Below are positions 1 through 7,789 of a DNA stretch of 49,020 nucleotides, in pieces (position 1 is the stretch's first letter; the number at the start of each line of letters is the position of its first letter). The stretch comes from Pseudomonadota bacterium. Its GTDB lineage: Bacteria > Pseudomonadota > Gammaproteobacteria > Burkholderiales > JAJZUU01. The notes beneath the pieces are model-generated. The model was given only the letters and a program-made list of their open reading frames with translations. It was not told the origin of the DNA and ran no database searches. The position numbers were made by a program, and so were the translations under genes. The DNA is taken from positions 1 to 49,020 of the forward strand of contig JAJZUU010000014.1 in the NCBI GenBank assembly GCA_021848325.1. Direction: 5' to 3'.

Positions 1-50
1 CGGCTTCGCCGCAACAAATGTCCAGGTTATTATTTCTCGACGCCTGAACA

Positions 51-614
51 TCACAGGTGGGGCTGCCGGCCTTCCCGTTTTTCGCCGTGGGGCTGCTCCG
101 AGGCATGGGTGAGATAGAGGGCGAGTCCCACCAAGGCGATGGCCCCGCCCATATAGAGCAGATCCACGGGGCCCTCCATCTTCATCGTCAGGGCCTCCTC
201 GAACAGGGTCACGATCAGGATCATCATGATCACCTTGGCCAGCCGCGCCTTGAGGTCGTCCAGGCTTTCGATCACCAGGATCTTGCTGGAGGTCCGGCTG
301 CCCCTGGCCTGGTCGATGTCGCTGATGAACAGCTCGTACATGCCCAGGGAGAAGATCAGCATCACCGTGGCCAGCAGGTAGCCGTCCACCACCTCCACAA
401 TATGGGTGATAGTCTCGTCGTGCAGGGCCTTGCGCGCCTGGGCCGGGATGTCCGGGTCCGCGTAATGCAGGACATGCCCCACCAGGTAGACCACGTCCAC
501 GGTGGCGATGTAGAACACCGCGAAACCCGCCGCCATGCTGGCGATCACTGCGAACAGCACGACAAAGCGGCTGTTCCACAGCACCCCCTCGAACACCCGT
601 TCAAGCCATCTCAC
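51..614 (-). CDS. YqhA-family (UPF0114) inner-membrane protein
   Basis: The 187-residue protein has an N-terminal hydrophobic helix (about residues 15-40, FVVLFAVIASMAAGFAVFYI), a second membrane segment with the family-like stretch DGYLLATVMLIFSLGMYELF, and two more hydrophobic helices near the C-terminus (KVIMMILIVTLFEEAL and LYMGGAIALVGLALYL). The charged SSKILVIESLDDLKARLAKV stretch before the third helix is typical of YqhA/UPF0114 proteins, whose function is unknown. A GTG start at 614 is chosen because GGGGAGG lies about 7 bases upstream and the GTGA overlaps the stop of the gene before it, which suggests translational coupling. The open frame continues upstream, but only over the other gene. 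The family call is good; no biochemical role can be given. Confidence 0.8.
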   Translation of the reverse strand: MRWLERVFEGVLWNSRFVVLFAVIASMAAGFAVFYIATVDVVYLVGHVLHYADPDIPAQARKALHDETITHIVEVVDGYLLATVMLIFSLGMYELFISDIDQARGSRTSSKILVIESLDDLKARLAKVIMMILIVTLFEEALTMKMEGPVDLLYMGGAIALVGLALYLTHASEQPHGEKREGRQPHL

Positions 615-1030
615 TGTTCCACCTCCCCACCAAACCAGAGGGCGCGCAACCCCGCCGGCAGATACCGCGCCAGCAAGGTCACCGCGGACACCCCAACCAG
701 CGCCGCAGCCCACAGCGGCATGAAATACGCCCGCGGATAGCCGTGCAGCCCAATCTCGGCGGCGGCCGCCGCGGCCCCCGCCAGCACCGTGGCCATGCGC
801 CAGAACGCCGGGTGGCTCGTCACCCGCCAGCGCGCCAGGGCGCCGAGGAAGATCAGGGCAAACAAAGCAAAACCCAGCCCGTAGCTGGCCTGCAGGCAGA
901 CAAGCGGAGCCGGCCCGGCCACCGCCAACCAGCGATGCCAAGAGAATAAAACAAGCGGCTCCGCCAAGGCGGCAGCCAGCCACATCATCCGTTTAGCGCG
1001 CATCTTTACAGGCATCACCCCGTTACCCAT
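611..1030 (-). CDS. Hypothetical four-helix membrane protein, coupled to the YqhA-type gene
   Basis: A protein of at most 139 residues that is almost entirely hydrophobic. About four membrane segments can be seen, near MMWLAAALAEPLVLFSW, VCLQASYGLGFALFALIFL, WRMATVLAGAAAAAAEIGL and FMPLWAAALVGVSAVTLLA. I do not recognise a family. Its stop codon overlaps the GTG start of the YqhA-type gene, so the two are probably one transcript and may work together in the inner membrane. The start is uncertain: ATG at 1030 has GGAAAG close in front, but internal ATGs at residues 6 and 10 are possible. Divergently transcribed from the PilZ-like gene. Confidence 0.6.
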   Translation of the reverse strand: MGNGVMPVKMRAKRMMWLAAALAEPLVLFSWHRWLAVAGPAPLVCLQASYGLGFALFALIFLGALARWRVTSHPAFWRMATVLAGAAAAAAEIGLHGYPRAYFMPLWAAALVGVSAVTLLARYLPAGLRALWFGGEVEQ

Positions 1031-1046
1031 TTCTTTCCGCAGATTG

Positions 1047-1052
1047 TATAAT
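1047..1052 (+). promoter_or_regulatory. Possible -10 element for the PilZ-like gene
   Basis: An exact TATAAT lies 47 bases before the ATG at 1099, in the divergent gap. Only a weak -35 (TTACCC at 1023-1028, 18-bp spacer) is present, so this is a tentative sigma-70 promoter. Confidence 0.35.
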
Positions 1053-1098
1053 CTCTTTATCAGTTACCGGAAATCACCAGCAGAGGTAGACCGCCAGC

Positions 1099-2688
1099 AT
1101 GCCGCTCAAACTTGCCGTGCCCGCAGCAGACAGGAGCGCGAATTTAACCGTAGAAACGCGCCCGAAGCAAGTTAAGGAATGGCTTGACATGCTCCCGATG
1201 GGGCACCCATTCGAGGCCTCCCGCACGGCCCGGGACGGGCTTGCCACCCTGAACAGGCAAAAGGTCGCCCCCGATCAGCGCCTGAAATTGCTGGAATTAT
1301 ACCAGGCGACGATCCACAACCTGGTTCCGGCCGTCGAGGAGCTGTACTCCGGGGTTCCACTGCCGTTGCCGGAAAAAAGCCGTCAGGCCGCCAATCTGGC
1401 GCGCGACCTGCAGGTCGAACTGGCTTACGGTTACAAGATCGTCTTGCTGGAACTGGTTGGCAAGCGTCTCAGCTTCGGCGCCAACAAGCTATTGCCCCAG
1501 GCGGTGGAGGGCGCGCTTTCCGCGTTGGGAAACATCCTCGTGGTATGCTACCAGACCTATGCCCCCACCCCCGCCGGCATCTGGTCCGAAATGCACCAGC
1601 TCTACCGCTTTGCCGCTCAGCAGGATATCCATGACGAGGTGCTGGAAGGCAGCGCGTCCACCCGCATCGGCCATACCTATAAGCAGGCGTTGCTGCTGGC
1701 CCTGGCGGACCCGTACCGGCTGATGCAGGGCGAGGTGGGCAAGACCCTGGAGTACCTGGAGCGTTTCGGTAACCAGGCACAACTGCTCCCCATGGCCGCG
1801 GCAACCAGCAGCGCCGGTCTGTTCCTGGTGCGGCTGGACAGCGACAAGCCGCCGCGGCCGCTGCCCCAGGACAGCGCGGCGACCGACGCCCGCACCGATC
1901 TGCTGTTCAATACCGTCGATCTCGCGCGCCTGCTGCATCAGCAGCTCACCCGGCTTGAAGCCGGCGAACCCCACAAGACCCTCGATTTGCCGGAAAGTGC
2001 GAAGGGGCCGAACTATCCGGGTCTGATGCGCCGCCTGATCCGCCATTGGGGGATCGCGCCGAAACGGCATTTCAACCGCATCCGCAACGACGCGACGGTG
2101 GATATCTGCGTCGGTATCCGGGCGATACACTACTTCCTCAGCGGAAAGGCGCCCTTTCAACCGCCCGAAACCGTGGCGCAAGGGGAAGGCGACATCACCG
2201 TGGCCACTGCGGGGCCGGCACCGAACAGCACCGCTTCCCAGACCTTCGACTCCACCAGATGGGAAATCCTCAACGAGAGCGCGGGCGGTCTGGCGGTGCG
2301 CAAGGTCTCCGACGATCCGGTCCAAATCCGGGTCGGGGAGGTGGTAGGCCTCAATGCCGGGCACGGGGACGCCTGGAACGTAGGCGCGGTGCGCTGGGTC
2401 CAGAGTGACAATCCGGAGCATCTGGAGGTGGGGATCCAGATGCTCGCCCCGTCCGCCGTTGCCGCTACGGCCAAGCCCACCATCGCCTCCGCCGCGGAAC
2501 TCACCCAGCCTGCGCTGCTGCTGCCGGAAATGCCGGTCCTCAAGCAGCCGGCGGCCCTGCTGGTCCCCCGCGGCACCTACCATAACCTGAGAGAGTATCA
2601 CCTGGGGCAAGACGGCAACATGAAAGCCGTACGTGCGATCAAGCTGTTGGAACAGACGGCGAGCTATGAGATGTTCCAGTTCGGCTAG
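1099..2688 (+). CDS. PilZ-like domain protein with a large helical N-terminal region
   Basis: A 529-residue protein. Residues about 1-330 are predominantly helical with no membrane segment. Near residues 386-450 there is a PilZ-like barrel signature: STRWEILNESAGGLAVRK, then VGEVVGLNA and VGAVRWVQS. The NESAGGLA stretch matches the D/NxSxxG motif with which PilZ domains contact cyclic di-GMP, but the upstream RxxxR arginine pair is not obvious, so nucleotide binding is uncertain. Similar long PilZ-like proteins in betaproteobacteria are poorly characterised. It sits 91 bp upstream of a sigma-54-activator-like gene on the same strand. A c-di-GMP link to that regulator is only an inference. A TATAAT lies 47 bases before the ATG. 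Confidence 0.7.
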   Translation: MPLKLAVPAADRSANLTVETRPKQVKEWLDMLPMGHPFEASRTARDGLATLNRQKVAPDQRLKLLELYQATIHNLVPAVEELYSGVPLPLPEKSRQAANLARDLQVELAYGYKIVLLELVGKRLSFGANKLLPQAVEGALSALGNILVVCYQTYAPTPAGIWSEMHQLYRFAAQQDIHDEVLEGSASTRIGHTYKQALLLALADPYRLMQGEVGKTLEYLERFGNQAQLLPMAAATSSAGLFLVRLDSDKPPRPLPQDSAATDARTDLLFNTVDLARLLHQQLTRLEAGEPHKTLDLPESAKGPNYPGLMRRLIRHWGIAPKRHFNRIRNDATVDICVGIRAIHYFLSGKAPFQPPETVAQGEGDITVATAGPAPNSTASQTFDSTRWEILNESAGGLAVRKVSDDPVQIRVGEVVGLNAGHGDAWNVGAVRWVQSDNPEHLEVGIQMLAPSAVAATAKPTIASAAELTQPALLLPEMPVLKQPAALLVPRGTYHNLREYHLGQDGNMKAVRAIKLLEQTASYEMFQFG

Positions 2689-2751
2689 CCCCACTACCCG
2701 TAAAGAGTAGCGGGATAGGCCGGCGGGCGCGCAGTACCTGCTCTTTCGTTC

Positions 2752-2759
2752 TACCCGCA
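2752..2759. promoter_or_regulatory. Possible activator site in front of its own gene
   Basis: TACCCGCA here is the reverse complement of TGCGGGTA, the core of the 22-bp-spaced repeats at 3831 and 3853. A near copy, TACCCGTA, starts at about 2696. Autoregulation by the AAA+ regulator at 2780 is an inference from shared motif and position only. Confidence 0.25.
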
Positions 2760-2779
2760 TTATTCGGAGGGCATGAACC

Positions 2780-3814
2780 ATGAATTCCGACTCGACCCGA
2801 ACGGACGGGACTGATTCCGATACCGACATCCTTGCATTCCACATGGCGGGGCACTCCCCCGCTTTCGAGGAAATGGCGCGGCTGATCCGGAAGATCGCGG
2901 CCTGCGATGCGCCTGTGCTGATCGAAGGAGAGACCGGCACGGGCAAGGAGCTCGCCGCCCGCGCCATACATTACCTGGGGGCCCGTTGCCCCATGCCTTT
3001 CGTCCCGGTGAACTGCGGCGCAATCCCGGACACCCTGATCGAGAATGAGTTGTTCGGCCACCGCAAGGGGGCGTTCACCGACGCCAGGGACTCGCAGCGC
3101 GGCCTGGTGGCCCAAGCCCGCGGCGGGACCCTGTTCCTGGATGAAATCGACGCCCTGTCCGCCAAGGGACAGGTGACCCTGCTGCGTTTCCTCCAGGACC
3201 TGCAATACCGTCCGCTGGGGGGTGAACGCGAGGAAAGCGCCGATATCCGCATCATCGCGGCCACCAACGTGGATCTCCTCAAGCACGTTGAGTCCGGCTC
3301 CTTCCGACCCGACCTGCTGTTCCGGTTGAAGATCCTATCCCTGGCACTGCCCCCCCTGCGCGAGCGGACCGGCGATGCGGAACTACTGGCCCGGCATTTC
3401 ATCCGTCAATGCAGCGCGCGCTACGGCAAGCCCGTCAAGACGCTGCACCCGGACACCATAGCCTGGCTGAACAGCCACACCTGGCCAGGCAACGTGAGGG
3501 AACTGGAAAACGTGATCCATCGCGAATTTCTGCTGGCCGACGGGCCGGCGATCGACTTGGTGCGGGACCCGGACCGGATCGAGCGCCGCAGGCTCGCCGA
3601 CCGCCGCCGCTACGAAACGGTCGAACTCGATTTCGGCGTAGCGAAGGCCAGGGCGATCGCGCAGTTCGAGCGGACCTTCCTGTGCCAACTCATGTCGGAA
3701 GCCCGGGGCAATGTCACCCACGCGGCAAGAATCGCCGGCAAGGAACGGCGGGCCTTCGGCAAGTTGCTGAAAAAACACGGCATCGACAAGACCCCCTATC
3801 TTTCCAATCAGTAA
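2780..3814 (+). CDS. Sigma-54-dependent-activator-like AAA+ regulator with variant GAFTDA loop
   Basis: A 344-residue regulator with only a short N-terminal tail, then a complete AAA+ domain and a Fis-type helix-turn-helix. Walker A is GETGTGKE at residues 50-57, Walker B is GGTLFLDEID at about 115-124, and LFRLKILSLALPPLRER plus TWPGNVRELENVIHRE are the usual sensor regions. The helix-turn-helix is near residues 300-340. There is no receiver, GAF or PAS domain, so activity is probably set by expression, a partner protein or direct binding. The loop that contacts sigma-54 in this family, normally GAFTGA, reads GAFTDA at 97-102. A GAGGGCATGAACC precedes the ATG. An exact sigma-54 promoter starts 183 bp downstream, in front of the next operon, which is the obvious target. 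Confidence 0.88.
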   Translation: MNSDSTRTDGTDSDTDILAFHMAGHSPAFEEMARLIRKIAACDAPVLIEGETGTGKELAARAIHYLGARCPMPFVPVNCGAIPDTLIENELFGHRKGAFTDARDSQRGLVAQARGGTLFLDEIDALSAKGQVTLLRFLQDLQYRPLGGEREESADIRIIAATNVDLLKHVESGSFRPDLLFRLKILSLALPPLRERTGDAELLARHFIRQCSARYGKPVKTLHPDTIAWLNSHTWPGNVRELENVIHREFLLADGPAIDLVRDPDRIERRRLADRRRYETVELDFGVAKARAIAQFERTFLCQLMSEARGNVTHAARIAGKERRAFGKLLKKHGIDKTPYLSNQ

Positions 3815-3830
3815 CTCCACCCCTTTTCGT

Positions 3831-3861
3831 TGCGGGTATATTACGACCCGGCTGCGGGTAT
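3831..3861. promoter_or_regulatory. Candidate enhancer: two direct repeats two helical turns apart
   Basis: TGCGGGTAT occurs at 3831-3839 and again at 3853-3861, exactly 22 bp apart, so both copies face the same side of the helix. They lie about 136-166 bp before the sigma-54 promoter at 3997, the distance at which activator binding sites normally sit. The binding protein is inferred to be the AAA+ regulator encoded immediately upstream. Confidence 0.5.
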
Positions 3862-3996
3862 CTTCCACCCCTCTCATTGTTAGTCCGTCGCTCTTGCATT
3901 TCAGCCTAGCCTCCCCGCGTCCCGCCTGGGTACAGAACACCCCGTCGCGATGGCTCATACCTACTAAATATCCGTAACTTACACAAAATAAGGCGG

Positions 3997-4012
3997 TGGC
4001 ACGCGATTTGCT
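3997..4012 (+). promoter_or_regulatory. Sigma-54 (-24/-12) promoter, exact consensus
   Basis: TGGCACG at 3997-4003, four bases, then TTGCT at 4008-4012 fits TGGCACG-N4-TTGCW with no mismatch and the correct GG-to-GC distance. Transcription would start near 4023, about 33 bases before the ATG at 4057. The sigma-54-activator-like gene directly upstream makes the assignment strong. Confidence 0.85.
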
Positions 4013-4056
4013 AATGTCACGGCAGGCAACGGCCTTATTCCATAGGAGGCTCGCCC

Positions 4057-4302
4057 ATGGCGGAACCTGCGACGCCCGACGTGTCTCGCCTGGCGCGGGA
4101 GATCGAATGCTACCTGCAAGCCCACCCCCGCGCCGCGGACAGCCTTGAGGGCGTCGTGGAGTGGTGGTTGCCGCGCGGGGAAACCAAAAGGGAGACCTCC
4201 ACGGTTCAGCATGCCGTCGAGCAACTGGTGGGAAAAGGGGTCGTGCGAAAAACCGTTCTGTTGGACGGGCGCACGCTCTATGCCGCAGCCAAGCGCCGCT
4301 GA
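4057..4302 (+). CDS. Small winged-helix-like protein, first gene of the sigma-54 operon
   Basis: An 81-residue soluble protein with the ribosome binding site TAGGAGG nine bases upstream. The pattern ADSLEGVVEWWLPRG, then TVQHAVEQLVGKGVVRKTVL, then DGRTLYAAA resembles a short winged-helix fold (helix, recognition-type helix, beta wing). No family name is certain and no DNA-binding evidence exists beyond this pattern. It is the first gene after an exact sigma-54 promoter and lies 71 bp before the papain-like protease gene, so the two are probably co-transcribed. It might be an adaptor, an immunity-type partner, or a regulator of the protease. Confidence 0.65.
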   Translation: MAEPATPDVSRLAREIECYLQAHPRAADSLEGVVEWWLPRGETKRETSTVQHAVEQLVGKGVVRKTVLLDGRTLYAAAKRR

Positions 4303-4373
4303 CTACAACCCCAATAGGCCCTCGCCCATGGGAGCGGCACCGTGATGGTTTGACTTCAGGAAGGAGAGAAAAA

Positions 4374-5243
4374 ATGGACGACTTTCAGACATTCGGAATG
4401 GGGTGGCGCCCCGATTATCCCGATTTCCGCGACTATACGTCGGAAACGGACCAGATCGCTCCCATGCTGAAGAAGGCCAACCTGGCAAAAGTGCCCAAGG
4501 CGCTTCCGCCCTCGGTCGATCTTCGCGCCTGGTGCTCCCCGGTGGAAAATCAAGGGGCGTTGGGCTCGTGCACAGCGAATGCCGGGGTCGCGGTGGTGGA
4601 ATACTTCGAGCGGCGGGCCTTCGGCAAGCACATCGACGCCTCCAGGCTGTTCTTGTACAAGGCAACGCGCAATCTCCTGCATTGGACGGGAGACACCGGG
4701 GCCTACCTGCGCACCACCATGAGCGCCCTGGTGCTGTTCGGCGTCCCGCCGGAGGAGTACTGGCCTTATGTAATCGCCGACTTCGAGAAGGAACCCGGCG
4801 CCTTCTGCTACGCCTTCGCCCAGAGCTATCAAGCCATCAGCTACGTACGTCTCGATCCGCCGATAACGGCGCGAGATGTGCTGCTGGCGCGCATCAAGGC
4901 CTATCTGGCGGCGGGCCTGCCCGCCATGTTCGGCTTTACCGTCTACAATTCCATATCCCAGGCGGGGGCAAGCGGCGGCATCCCGTATCCCTGTCCGGGG
5001 GAAAAGGTCCTCGGGGGGCATGCGGTGGCGGCGGTAGGTTACGACGACAAGATGAAGATCAAGAACGGCAACTGCGGCACAGCCACCACCGGCGCCCTGT
5101 TGATCCGCAACTCCTGGGGCACCGGCTGGGGCGACCACGGCTACGGCTGGCTGCCCTACGACTACGTGCTGAAGGGGCTGGCGGTGGACTGGTGGGCATT
5201 GATCAAGGGAGAGTGGATCGATACCGGCGCATTCAAGTTGTAG
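4374..5243 (+). CDS. Papain-like cysteine protease (peptidase family C1)
   Basis: A 289-residue protein with the full papain triad arrangement: Gln60 and Cys66 in ENQGALGSCTANA, His216 in LGGHAVAAVGYDD, and Asn246 in IRNSWGTGWGDHGYGWLPY. The proline/aspartate-rich N-terminus (MGWRPDYPDFRDYT) is common in bacterial C1 relatives. No signal peptide and no long inhibitory propeptide is visible, so the enzyme is probably made in the cytosol or exported by a route not seen here. The start at 4374 is set by AGGAAGGAGAG just upstream; the frame is open further upstream but without such a site. Second gene behind the sigma-54 promoter, and followed after a MITE-like sequence by a peptidoglycan-binding protein. 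Substrate unknown. Confidence 0.88.
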   Translation: MDDFQTFGMGWRPDYPDFRDYTSETDQIAPMLKKANLAKVPKALPPSVDLRAWCSPVENQGALGSCTANAGVAVVEYFERRAFGKHIDASRLFLYKATRNLLHWTGDTGAYLRTTMSALVLFGVPPEEYWPYVIADFEKEPGAFCYAFAQSYQAISYVRLDPPITARDVLLARIKAYLAAGLPAMFGFTVYNSISQAGASGGIPYPCPGEKVLGGHAVAAVGYDDKMKIKNGNCGTATTGALLIRNSWGTGWGDHGYGWLPYDYVLKGLAVDWWALIKGEWIDTGAFKL

Positions 5244-5309
5244 CACGGGGACGCGGAAATCCCGGGGAGCCGGCCGTCGCGCCCCGGCGTGCGCGGCCGC
5301 GAAACACTG

Positions 5310-5454
5310 AGAGGTTGTGAAGAAACCGTCGCGAGCGGCCGAAGGGCGAGGCGCGAACGATGCGAACGACGAGACATATCAAACGGATAGGCGAGGAGTG
5401 AGCGAGTGAGCAACGAAGCAATCCGGTCGCGCAGCAGGTTTATTCATAACCTCT
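5310..5454. repeat. MITE-like element with imperfect 18-bp terminal inverted repeats
   Basis: AGAGGTTGTGAAGAAACC at 5310-5327 is the near-perfect inverted match (16 of 18) of GGTTTATTCATAACCTCT at 5437-5454. The 145-bp interior has no convincing gene and contains many GCGA and GAGCGAG steps. It fills the gap between the protease gene and the next gene and stops just before that gene's ribosome binding site. Probably a small non-autonomous mobile element; no second copy was noticed in the window. Confidence 0.55.
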
Positions 5455-5466
5455 GAGGAGGGCGTC

Positions 5467-6429
5467 ATGGCCGTTTACCAATCGGGTTCAAGGGGCGGAG
5501 AAGTCGTAAGAATACAGACCAAGCTCCGCTCCCTGGGCCACTACAAGGGCCCCCTGGACGGCGAATTCGGGGGCGGCACCGAGGCCGCGGTAAAGGCATT
5601 CCAGAAGGCCCACAAGCTTGAGGTGGACGGCAAGGTCGGCCCGATCACCTGGGACGCCCTGTTCAGCGAGGCCATCCCCACGCCCGCCATCCGGGACAAG
5701 CCGCTGAACCACCGCTGCCTGGCGCTCACCGGCGCTTTCGAAACCGGCGCCGGGGTGCCGGACTGCTTCGCCGGCCTCAGCGGCGACTTCGACGGCCAGG
5801 GGATCAGCTTCGGCGTGTTGCAGTGGAACTTCGGTCAGGGTTCGCTGCAGCCGCTGCTGAAGGACATGGTCAAGAAACACGGAAAGGCCGTGAAATCCAT
5901 TTTCCAGGAACACTACGACGTGCTGCTGGCCGCCCTGAATTCCGACCAGGACGAGCAGATGGACTTCGCCCGGTCGATCCAGCACCCGCTGAAACATTTC
6001 CTGTACGAGCCGTGGCGAGGGATGCTCAAGTCCCTGGGCAGGACGGAAGAATTCCAGGGGATCCAACTCGAATACGCGGCGGGGCTGTTCCGCTCCGCGC
6101 TCGATCTGTGCTCGACCTTCGATCTGCGGAGCGCCCGCGCCGCGGCCCTGATGTTCGACATCAAGGTGCAGAACGGCAGCATCAGCGACCTGGTGCGCGC
6201 GCAGATCCTGCGGGATTTCGGCGGCCTGCCCCCGGGCATGCCAAAAGAGGACCTCGAGGTGCGAAGGATGGTGATCGTGGCCAACCGCCGCGCCGAGGCC
6301 GCCAATCCGCGCTGGGTCGAAGACGTGCGGGCACGCAAGCTTTGCATTGCGACCGGCGAGGGAGTCGTGCATGGCATCCCATACCACATTGAGGAGCAGT
6401 TCGGGATATCACTGGGGCCGATTAGTTAG
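5467..6429 (+). CDS. Peptidoglycan-binding protein with lysozyme/chitosanase-like domain
   Basis: A 320-residue protein. Residues about 8-68 form a PG_binding_1 module (VVRIQTKLRSLGHYKGPLDG, then FQKAHKLEVDGKVGPITWDAL). The remainder begins LTGAFETGAGVPDCFAGLSG and FDGQGISFGVLQWNFGQGSL, a pattern like lysozyme-fold glycosidases, with Glu92 as candidate catalytic acid. The exact glycosidase family is not certain. No signal peptide is seen, so access to the wall would need another route, such as a lysis or secretion system. The ribosome binding site GAGGAGGGCGTC immediately follows the MITE-like element. Probably in the same sigma-54-dependent unit as the protease, unless the element terminates transcription. 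Confidence 0.75.
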   Translation: MAVYQSGSRGGEVVRIQTKLRSLGHYKGPLDGEFGGGTEAAVKAFQKAHKLEVDGKVGPITWDALFSEAIPTPAIRDKPLNHRCLALTGAFETGAGVPDCFAGLSGDFDGQGISFGVLQWNFGQGSLQPLLKDMVKKHGKAVKSIFQEHYDVLLAALNSDQDEQMDFARSIQHPLKHFLYEPWRGMLKSLGRTEEFQGIQLEYAAGLFRSALDLCSTFDLRSARAAALMFDIKVQNGSISDLVRAQILRDFGGLPPGMPKEDLEVRRMVIVANRRAEAANPRWVEDVRARKLCIATGEGVVHGIPYHIEEQFGISLGPIS

Positions 6430-6454
6430 GACCTGTTAAGCATTAACAGGTCCT
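6428..6454. terminator. Bidirectional hairpin between convergent genes
   Basis: A perfect 12-bp stem (AGGACCTGTTAA at 6428-6439 against TTAACAGGTCCT at 6443-6454) with a three-base loop. It overlaps the stop codons of both converging genes. There is no long T-run, so it may act partly as a 3'-end protector. Confidence 0.65.
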
Positions 6455-7722
6455 TAGTGTAGCGCCCCCGGCGGATGCGTGCCGGTTGCCCCGTTGGCGT
6501 CGCCGCCCGCCGCGGCTGCGGAACAGGTGCCGCTGTAGAGGGATTTGAGCGAACACTGCAGCGCGCCATCGATGTGCGCGGCCATATCCCGGGTAAGCCG
6601 GCCGAATTTCTCTTCCCCGCCGCCCGATCCCGGCAGGAAGACGAACAGCCGGTACACGTCCGCCACGCGAATGCCGTCCGGTTCCCGCACCAGCGCCCAG
6701 CCGCCGCCCACGATGCGACGCGCCCAATTGGCCTGGCCGAGCTGCTCCAGGATATCCTCCAGGTCGTCCAGCCCCAGCCGCACCTCGCGCGTGAGCTGCT
6801 GCAGCCGCACCGGCTCACCTCTCTGCTGGGCCCGGCACAACGCCATCAGGATTGCCAGGGCATCGTAGAACTGCCTGCCGGGCGTTTTCTCGATACGCCA
6901 CGCCTCGCCGCGCCAGTGAGACAGGCTGGCGGCAATCACGGCACCGAGCAGGACCACGACCCAGGACAGATAGATCCACAGGAGGAAGATCGGGAGACTG
7001 GCAAAGGTCCCGTACACCAGCTTGTAGGAGCCGAAACTGGTAACGTACAGGGTGAAGAACTTCTTCATCGCCTCGAACGCCAGACCCGCGATCACACCGC
7101 CCACCAGCGCGTGGGAAGGGGGCACGAAGCGGTTGGGCACGATGGAATACAGCAGCGCAAAGGCCAGGGTGGTGAGCAACACCGGGATCCATTTCAGCAC
7201 GAGCACCCCGATGGCGGGGATGTGGGACACCCAGCCCAGGGAAAGGCTGACCAAGTAGGAAGTGAGCGAGAGGCTGGCGCCGATCATCAGCGGCCCCAGG
7301 GTGAGCATCGCCCAGTAGGTCAGGACACGATTGAGCAGAGGGCGCTGCCTGGCTACACGCCAGATGGTGTTGAACGCATGGTCTATGGTCAGCATCAGCA
7401 TCAGTGCGGTGACCCCCAGAAACACGATGCCCAGCATGGTGAGCCTGGCGGCGTTTTCGGAAAATTGCTGCATGTACACCGTGATCACCTTGGCCGCCGC
7501 CTGGGGGACCAGGTTGCCCAGGATGAACAATTTAAGCTCCGCCAGCACCCCGGAAAACACCGGGAAGGCCGCGATCACCGTAAGGGTGATGGTGACCAAG
7601 GGCACCAGGGAGAGCAAGGTGGTGTAGGTAAGGCTCGACGCGATCTGCAGGCAGCGGTCTTCGCCGAACCGCCTGAGCACGAAGCGCGCGAAATTCAACA
7701 GACGTGCGATTTTGTTGATCAT
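6454..7722 (-). CDS. YihY/BrkB-family inner-membrane protein
   Basis: A 422-residue protein. Residues about 1-290 carry six hydrophobic helices with family hallmarks such as IASSLTYTTLLSLVPLVTI, a VPNRFVPPSHALVGG loop and SFGSYKLVYGTFASLPIFL. The last 130 residues are soluble and look like a winged-helix-style extension (QLTREVRLGLDDLEDILEQL), a common arrangement in betaproteobacteria. YihY proteins were once misnamed RNase BN, and their role in the envelope is not settled. The start at 7722 is picked from the conserved N-terminus (MINKIARLLNFARFVLRRFG) because the longer frame begins with unlikely residues. No clear ribosome binding site precedes it, so it may be coupled to the lipoprotein gene 68 bp upstream. 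Confidence 0.88.
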   Translation of the reverse strand: MINKIARLLNFARFVLRRFGEDRCLQIASSLTYTTLLSLVPLVTITLTVIAAFPVFSGVLAELKLFILGNLVPQAAAKVITVYMQQFSENAARLTMLGIVFLGVTALMLMLTIDHAFNTIWRVARQRPLLNRVLTYWAMLTLGPLMIGASLSLTSYLVSLSLGWVSHIPAIGVLVLKWIPVLLTTLAFALLYSIVPNRFVPPSHALVGGVIAGLAFEAMKKFFTLYVTSFGSYKLVYGTFASLPIFLLWIYLSWVVVLLGAVIAASLSHWRGEAWRIEKTPGRQFYDALAILMALCRAQQRGEPVRLQQLTREVRLGLDDLEDILEQLGQANWARRIVGGGWALVREPDGIRVADVYRLFVFLPGSGGGEEKFGRLTRDMAAHIDGALQCSLKSLYSGTCSAAAAGGDANGATGTHPPGALH

Positions 7723-7789
7723 GTAGGAGCACCAACGGGGAGGGCAGGAGAGGCCGCCGCGGGTGGCCCGGCAAGGCTTTGCCGCGGTG

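Noticed and set aside
1-50. End of another gene at the left edge
   Set aside because: The 50 bases before the YqhA-type stop show no supported coding sequence or clear terminator.
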